Below are positions 58,751-64,000 of a stretch of DNA of 64,000 nucleotides, one piece after another. The notes below the pieces were generated by a model, which was not told where the DNA came from, ran no database searches, and worked only from the letters and a program-made list of their open reading frames with translations. The position numbers and the translations under genes were made by a program. Within the stretch, counting starts at the first letter, position 1, and every line of letters starts with the position of its first letter. The DNA comes from Petrolisthes cinctipes (taxonomy: Eukaryota; Arthropoda; Malacostraca; Decapoda; Porcellanidae): the NCBI GenBank assembly GCA_033782935.1, contig JAWQEG010000477.1:1860001-1924000 (forward strand), written 5' to 3'.

Positions 58751-61394
58751 GTGTTAGAGTATTTTAAAAATACATGCTCAAAACATACTGAAAATCGATC
58801 TTTTAGGTGCACAAAAGTCGATATGTGCATGCATCTTCAGTACCCGTTTATATCTCAAATTCAGGCTCAAAACACCCGAAAATTCAATATTTTGGGGTCC
58901 CAGAAGCAATCTGTACATGCCTACTCCGTGTTAGAGTATTTTCAAAATATAGGCCAAAAACATACTGAAAATCGATATTTTTGGTGCCCAAAAGTCGATA
59001 TGTGCATGTATCTTCTGTACCCGTTTATATATCAAATTCAGGCTCAAAACACCCGAAAATTCAATATTTTGGGGTCCCAGAAGCAATCTGTACATGCCTA
59101 CACAGTGCTAGAATATTTTCAAAATATAGGCTAAAAACATGCTAAAAATCGACATTTTAGGTGCCAAAAAATCGATATCTCAAATTCAGTCCCAAAACAC
59201 CCGAAAATTCGATATTTAGGGGTCCCAGAAGGTATCTGTACATGCCTACTCCGTGTTAGAGTATTTTCAAAATACAGGCCAAAAACATACTGAATATCGA
59301 TCATTTAGGTGCCCAAAAGTCGATATGTGCATGCATCTTCTGTACCCGTTTATATCTCAAATTCTGGCCCTAACCACCCGAAAATTCGATATTTTGGGGT
59401 CCCAGAAGCGATCTGTACATGCCTACTCCGTGTTAGAGTATTTTCAAAATTCAGGCCCAAAACATGCTGAAAATCGATATTTTTGGTGCCCAAAGTCAAT
59501 ATGTGCATGTATCTTCTGTACCCGTTTATATCTCAAATTAAGGCTCAAAACACCCGAAAATTCAATATTTTGGGGTTCCAGAAGCAATCTGTACATGCCT
59601 ACTCAGTGCTAGAATATTTTCAAAATATAGGTTAAAAACATGCTAAAAATCGATCTTTTAGGTGCCAAAAAGTCGATATCTCAAATTCAGTCCCAAAACA
59701 CCCGAAAATTCGATATTTAGGGGTCCCAGAAGCGATCTGTACATGCCTACTCCATGTTAGAGTATTTTCAAAATACATGCTCAAAACATACTGAAAATCG
59801 ATCTTTTAGGTGCCAAAAGTCGATATGTGCATGCATCTTCAGTACCCGTTTATATCTCAAATTCAGGCTCAAAACACCCGAAAATTCAATATTTTGGGGT
59901 CCCAGAAGCAATCTGTACATGCCTACACAGTGCTAGAATATTTTCAAAATATAGGCTAAAAACATGCTGAAAATCGACATTTTAGGTGCCAAAAAATCGA
60001 TATCTCAAATTCAGTCCCAAAACACCCGAAAATTCGATATTGAGAGGTCCCAGAAGGTATCTGTACATGCCTACTCCGTGTTAGAGTATTTTCAAAATAC
60101 AGGCCAAAAACATACTGAAAATCGATCTTTTAGGTGCCCAAAAGTCGATATGTGCATGCATCTTCTGTACCCGTTTATATCTCAAATTCTGGCCCTAAAC
60201 ACCCGAAAATTCGATATTTTGGGGTCCCAGAAGCGATCTGTACATGCCTACTCCGTGTTAGAGTATTTTCAAAATTCAGGCCCAAAACATGCTGAAAATC
60301 GATATTTTAGATGCCCAAAGTCAATATCTGCATGTATCTTCTGTACCCGTTTATATCTCAAATTCAGGCTCAAAACACCCGAAAATTCAATATTTTGGGG
60401 TCCCAGAAGCAATCTGTACATGCCTACACAGTGCTAGAATATTTTCAAAATATAGGCTAAAAACATGCTAAAAATCGACATTTTAGGTGCCAAAAAATCG
60501 ATATCTCAAATTCAGTCCCAAAACACCCGAAAATTCGATATTTAGGGGTCCCAGAAGCGATCTGTACATGCCTACTCCGTGCTAGAGTATTTTCAGAATA
60601 CATGCTCAAAACATACTGAAAATCGATCTTTTAGGTGCACAAAAGTCGATATGTGCATGCATCTTCAGTACCCGTTTATATCTCAAATTCAGGTTCAAAA
60701 CACCCGAAAATTCAATATTTTGGGGTCCCAGAAGCAATCTGTACATGCCTACTCCGTGTTAGAGTATTTTCAAAATACAGGCCCAAAACATGCTGAAAAT
60801 CGATATTTTAGATGCCCAAAGTCAATATGTGCATGTATCTTCTGTACCCGTTTATATCTCAAATTCAGGCTCAAAACACCCGAAAATTCAATATTTTGGG
60901 GTCCCAGAAGCAATCTGTACATGCCTACACAGTGCTAGAATATTTTCAAAATATAGGCTAAAAACATGCTAAAAATCGACATTTTAGGTGCCAAAAAGTC
61001 GATATCTCAAATTCAGTCCCAAAACACCCGAAAATTCGATATTTAGAGGTCCCAGAAGGTATCTGTACATGCCTACTCCGTGTTAGAGTATTTTCAAAAT
61101 ACAGGCCAAAAACATACTGAAAATCGATCTTTTAGGTGCCCAAAAGTCGATATATGCATGCATCTTCAGTACCCGTTTATATCTCAAATTCAGGCTCAAA
61201 ACACCCGAAAGTTCAATATTTTGGGGTCCCAGAAGCAATCTGTACAGTGCTAGAATATTTTCAAAATATAGGCTAAAAACATGCTAAAAATCGATCTTTT
61301 AGGTGCCAAAAAGTCGATATCTCAAATTCAGTCCCAAAACACCCGAAAATTCGATATTTAGGGGTCCCAGAAGCGATCTGTACATGCCTACTCC
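58751..61394 (+). repeat. 2644-bp segmental duplication, copy 1
   Basis: Units at 58751 (502), 59253 (501), 59754 (324), 60078 (501), 60579 (501) and 61080 (315). 58751 has an A2/B2 hybrid as second monomer. 59253 is nearly the same as 58250, 1003 bp upstream. 59754 has one base less (GGTGCCAAAAGTCG). 60579 starts CCGTGCTAGAG with TTTTCAGAATACATG. 61080 is an A2/A1 hybrid with the 10-bp deletion plus C1. Confidence 0.93.
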
Positions 61395-64000
61395 GTGTTA
61401 GAGTATTTTCAAAATACATGCTCAAAACATACTGAAAATCGATCTTTTAGGTGCACAAAAGTCGATATGTGCATGCATCTTCAGTACCCGTTTATATCTC
61501 AAATTCAGGCTCAAAACACCCGAAAATTCAATATTTTGGGGTCCCAGAAGCAATCTGTACATGCCTACTCCGTGTTAGAGTATTTTCAAAATATAGGCCA
61601 AAAACATACTGAAAATCGATATTTTTGGTGCCCAAAAGTCGATATGTGCATGTATCTTCTGTACCCGTTTATATATCAAATTCAGGCTCAAAACACCCGA
61701 AAATTCAATATTTTGGGGTCCCAGAAGCAATCTGTACATGCCTACACAGTGCTAGAATATTTTCAAAATATAGGCTAAAAACATGCTAAAAATCGACATT
61801 TTAGGTGCCAAAAAATCGATATCTCAAATTCAGTCCCAAAACACCCGAAAATTCGATATTTAGGGGTCCCAGAAGGTATCTGTACATGCCTACTCCGTGT
61901 TAGAGTATTTTCAAAATACAGGCCAAAAACATACTGAATATCGATCATTTAGGTGCCCAAAAGTCGATATGTGCATGCATCTTCTGTACCCGTTTATATC
62001 TCAAATTCTGGCCCTAACCACCCGAAAATTCGATATTTTGGGGGTCCCAGAAGCGATCTGTACATGCCTACTCCGTGTTAGAGTATTTTCAAAATTCAGG
62101 CCCAAAACATGCTGAAAATCGATATTTTTGGTGCCCAAAGTCAATATGTGCATGTATCTTCTGTACCCGTTTATATCTCAAATTAAGGCTCAAAACACCC
62201 GAAAATTCAATATTTTGGGGTTCCAGAAGCAATCTGTACATGCCTACTCAGTGCTAGAATATTTTCAAAATATAGGTTAAAAACATGCTAAAAATCGATC
62301 TTTTAGGTGCCAAAAAGTCGATATCTCAAATTCAGTCCCAAAACACCCGAAAATTCGATATTTAGGGGTCCCAGAAGCGATCTGTACATGCCTACTCCAT
62401 GTTAGAGTATTTTCAAAATACATGCTCAAAACATACTGAAAATCGATCTTTTAGGTGCCAAAAGTCGATATGTGCATGCATCTTCAGTACCCGTTTATAT
62501 CTCAAATTCAGGCTTAAAACACCCGAAAATTCAATATTTTGGGGTCCCAGAAGCAATCTGTACATGCCTACACAGTGCTAGAATATTTTCAAAATATAGG
62601 CTAAAAACATGCTGAAAATCGACATTTTAGGTGCCAAAAAATCGATATCTCAAATTCAGTCCCAAAACACCCGAAAATTCGATATTGAGAGGTCCCAGAA
62701 GGTATCTGTACATGCCTACTCCGTGTTAGAGTATTTTCAAAATACAGGCCAAAAACATACTGAAAATCGATCTTTTAGGTGCCCAAAAGTCGATATGTGC
62801 ATGCATCTTCTGTACCCGTTTATATCTCAAATTCTGGCCCTAAACACCCGAAAATTCGATATTTTGGGGTCCCAGAAGCGATCTGTACATGCCTACTCCG
62901 TGTTAGAGTATTTTCAAAATTCAGGCCCAAAACATGCTGAAAATCGATATTTTAGATGCCCAAAGTCAATATCTGCATGTATCTTCTGTACCCGTTTATA
63001 TCTCAAATTCAGGCTCAAAACACCCGAAAATTCAATATTTTGGGGTCCCAGAAGCAATCTGTACATGCCTACACAGTGCTAGAATATTTTCAAAATATAG
63101 GCTAAAAACATGCTAAAAATCGACATTTTAGGTGCCAAAAAATCGATATCTCAAATTCAGTCCCAAAACACCCGAAAATTCGATATTTAGGGGTCCCAGA
63201 AGCGATCTGTACATGCCTACTCCGTGCTAGAGTATTTTCAGAATACATGCTCAAAACATACTGAAAATCGATCTTTTAGGTGCACAAAAGTCGATATGTG
63301 CATGCATCTTCAGTACCCGTTTATATCTCAAATTCAGGTTCAAAACACCCGAAAATTCAATATTTTGGGGTCCCAGAAGCAATCTGTACATGCCTACTCC
63401 GTGTTAGAGTATTTTCAAAATACAGGCCCAAAACATGCTGAAAATCGATATTTTAGATGCCCAAAGTCAATATGTGCATGTATCTTCTGTACCCGTTTAT
63501 ATCTCAAATTCAGGCTCAAAACACCCGAAAATTCAATATTTTGGGGTCCCAGAAGCAATCTGTACATGCCTACACAGTGCTAGAATATTTTCAAAATATA
63601 GGCTAAAAACATGCTAAAAATCGACATTTTAGGTGCCAAAAAGTCGATATCTCAAATTCAGTCCCAAAACACCCGAAAATTCGATATTTAGAGGTCCCAG
63701 AAGGTATCTGTACATGCCTACTCCGTGTTAGAGTATTTTCAAAATACAGGCCAAAAACATACTGAAAATCGATCTTTTAGGTGCCCAAAAGTCGATATAT
63801 GCATGCATCTTCAGTACCCGTTTATATCTCAAATTCAGGCTCAAAACACCCGAAAATTCAATATTTTGGGGTCCCAGAAGCAATCTGTACAGTGCTAGAA
63901 TATTTTCAAAATATAGGCTAAAAACATGCTAAAAATCGATCTTTTAGGTGCCAAAAAGTCGATATCTCAAATTCAGTCCCAAAACACCCGAAAATTCGAT
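61395..64000 (+). repeat. 2645-bp segmental duplication, copy 2, cut by window end
   Basis: Units at 61395 (502), 61897 (502), 62399 (324), 62723 (501), 63224 (501) and 63725 (partial). Shared private variants include GATATTGAGAGGTCCC, TCAATATCTGCATG, CCGTGCTAGAG and GTCGATATATGCATGC (61149/63794). The extra base is a fifth G in TTTTGGGGGTCCC at 62038. The copy would end at about 64039, just outside the window. Confidence 0.93.

Larger units (their letters stand above)
1..64000. repeat. Satellite DNA array, whole window
   Basis: Every part of the window consists of diverged copies of one monomer of about 177 bp in a single head-to-tail orientation. Words such as GTGTTAGAGTATTTTC, AAAACACCCGAAAATTC, GGGGTCCCAGAAGC and CGTTTATATCTCAAATTC recur from the first to the last line. 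Monomer starts are spaced 176-177 or 148 bp apart, and the unit lengths add up across the window without leftover sequence. I saw no inversion, no transposon insertion, no tRNA or rRNA and no unique DNA. Function is not shown by the sequence. Long satellite arrays with higher-order repeats are a usual component of centromeric or pericentromeric heterochromatin, so that is the first hypothesis; subtelomeric or interstitial heterochromatin is also possible. Confidence 0.99.

Noticed and set aside
244..63617. Many open frames of 60-207 codons, mostly plus strand, with repeated peptide motifs such as LEYFQN and ISQIQ
   Set aside because: They are all frames through the same tandem monomer. The monomer is 59 codons long and one frame lacks stops, so frames stay open through one or two monomers and close when the 176- or 148-bp monomer shifts the phase. 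They start mostly at GTG inside the repeat and vary with every small indel. I see no promoter, splice pattern or codon-level constraint.
1..64000. CRISPR array
   Set aside because: Repeats are contiguous, with no unique spacers between short conserved repeats. Monomers are 148-177 bp and diverge throughout their length, and no cas genes are present.
1..64000. LTR retrotransposon or other mobile element made of tandem copies
   Set aside because: No terminal repeats with TG...CA ends, no target site duplications, no reverse transcriptase, integrase or transposase frames, and no poly-A tails. The whole window is explained by the satellite monomer.
1..64000. Telomeric repeat, rDNA spacer, tRNA or rRNA genes
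   Set aside because: No TTAGGG- or TTTAGGG-type tandem runs, no tRNA cloverleaf with A and B boxes, and no rRNA-like conserved sequence was seen. TTTAGGGG in C1 monomers is a single word inside the monomer, not a tandem telomeric motif.
1..64000. Bacterial or phage origin with a repetitive surface protein gene
   Set aside because: A coding repeat would keep one frame through the unit. Here the 176-bp and 148-bp monomers and the 10-bp deletions break the frame repeatedly, and stops are frequent in every frame.

Overview
The whole window is one uninterrupted satellite DNA array. I found no protein-coding gene, RNA gene, transposon or unique sequence. All repeats run head to tail in the same orientation, and repeat-unit starts can be placed so that units tile bases 1-64000 with no gap. 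GC content is about 37% (65 of 177 bases counted in one monomer). Monomers of about 177 bp in a many-kilobase array with higher-order structure are typical of (peri)centromeric or other heterochromatic satellites of plants and animals. The source is therefore almost certainly eukaryotic. I do not recognise the monomer and cannot name the species or the chromosomal location.

The array is hierarchical. Level 1 is a half-monomer of 88 bp. Level 2 is the monomer, two diverged halves, 176-177 bp (types A and B) or 148 bp (type C, which lacks 29 bp). Level 3 is the trimer A-B-C, 177+176+148 = 501 bp, the commonest unit. It has two subtypes: HOR I (A1-B1-C2) and HOR II (A2-B2-C1). Level 4 is alternation of HOR I and HOR II, giving a six-monomer period of about 1002 bp. 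Level 5 is segmental duplication of 1.2-2.9 kb blocks marked by shared private variants. Unit starts below are the GTG of the word GTGTTAGAG (A and B) or GTGCTAGAA (C).

Layout. 1-243: end of a trimer. 244-15154: mixed region with 501-bp trimers, 325-bp A-C dimers, 825-bp pentamers and 667-bp tetramers; 2.1-5.9 kb and 9.5-13.7 kb are related copies. 15155-19032: mostly trimers. 19033-23650: a 2309-bp block twice. 23651-26692: trimers. 26693-32540: a 2924-bp block twice, very alike. 32979-35332: a 1177-bp block twice. 35333-38910: dimers, trimers and a tetramer. 38911-42910: the most regular part, alternating HOR I/HOR II. 42911-48037: trimers, including a 1484-bp block twice. 49030-53468: a 1483-bp block three times. 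53469-55756: mainly 491-bp trimers. 55757-58750: a 1492-bp block twice. 58751-64000: a 2644-bp block twice, the second copy running off the end.

Nothing here works together as genes do. The sequence instead records repeated unequal exchange and small deletions, many with short microhomology. Open reading frames occur on both strands only because 177 is divisible by three and one frame of the monomer happens to lack stops; I do not annotate them as genes.
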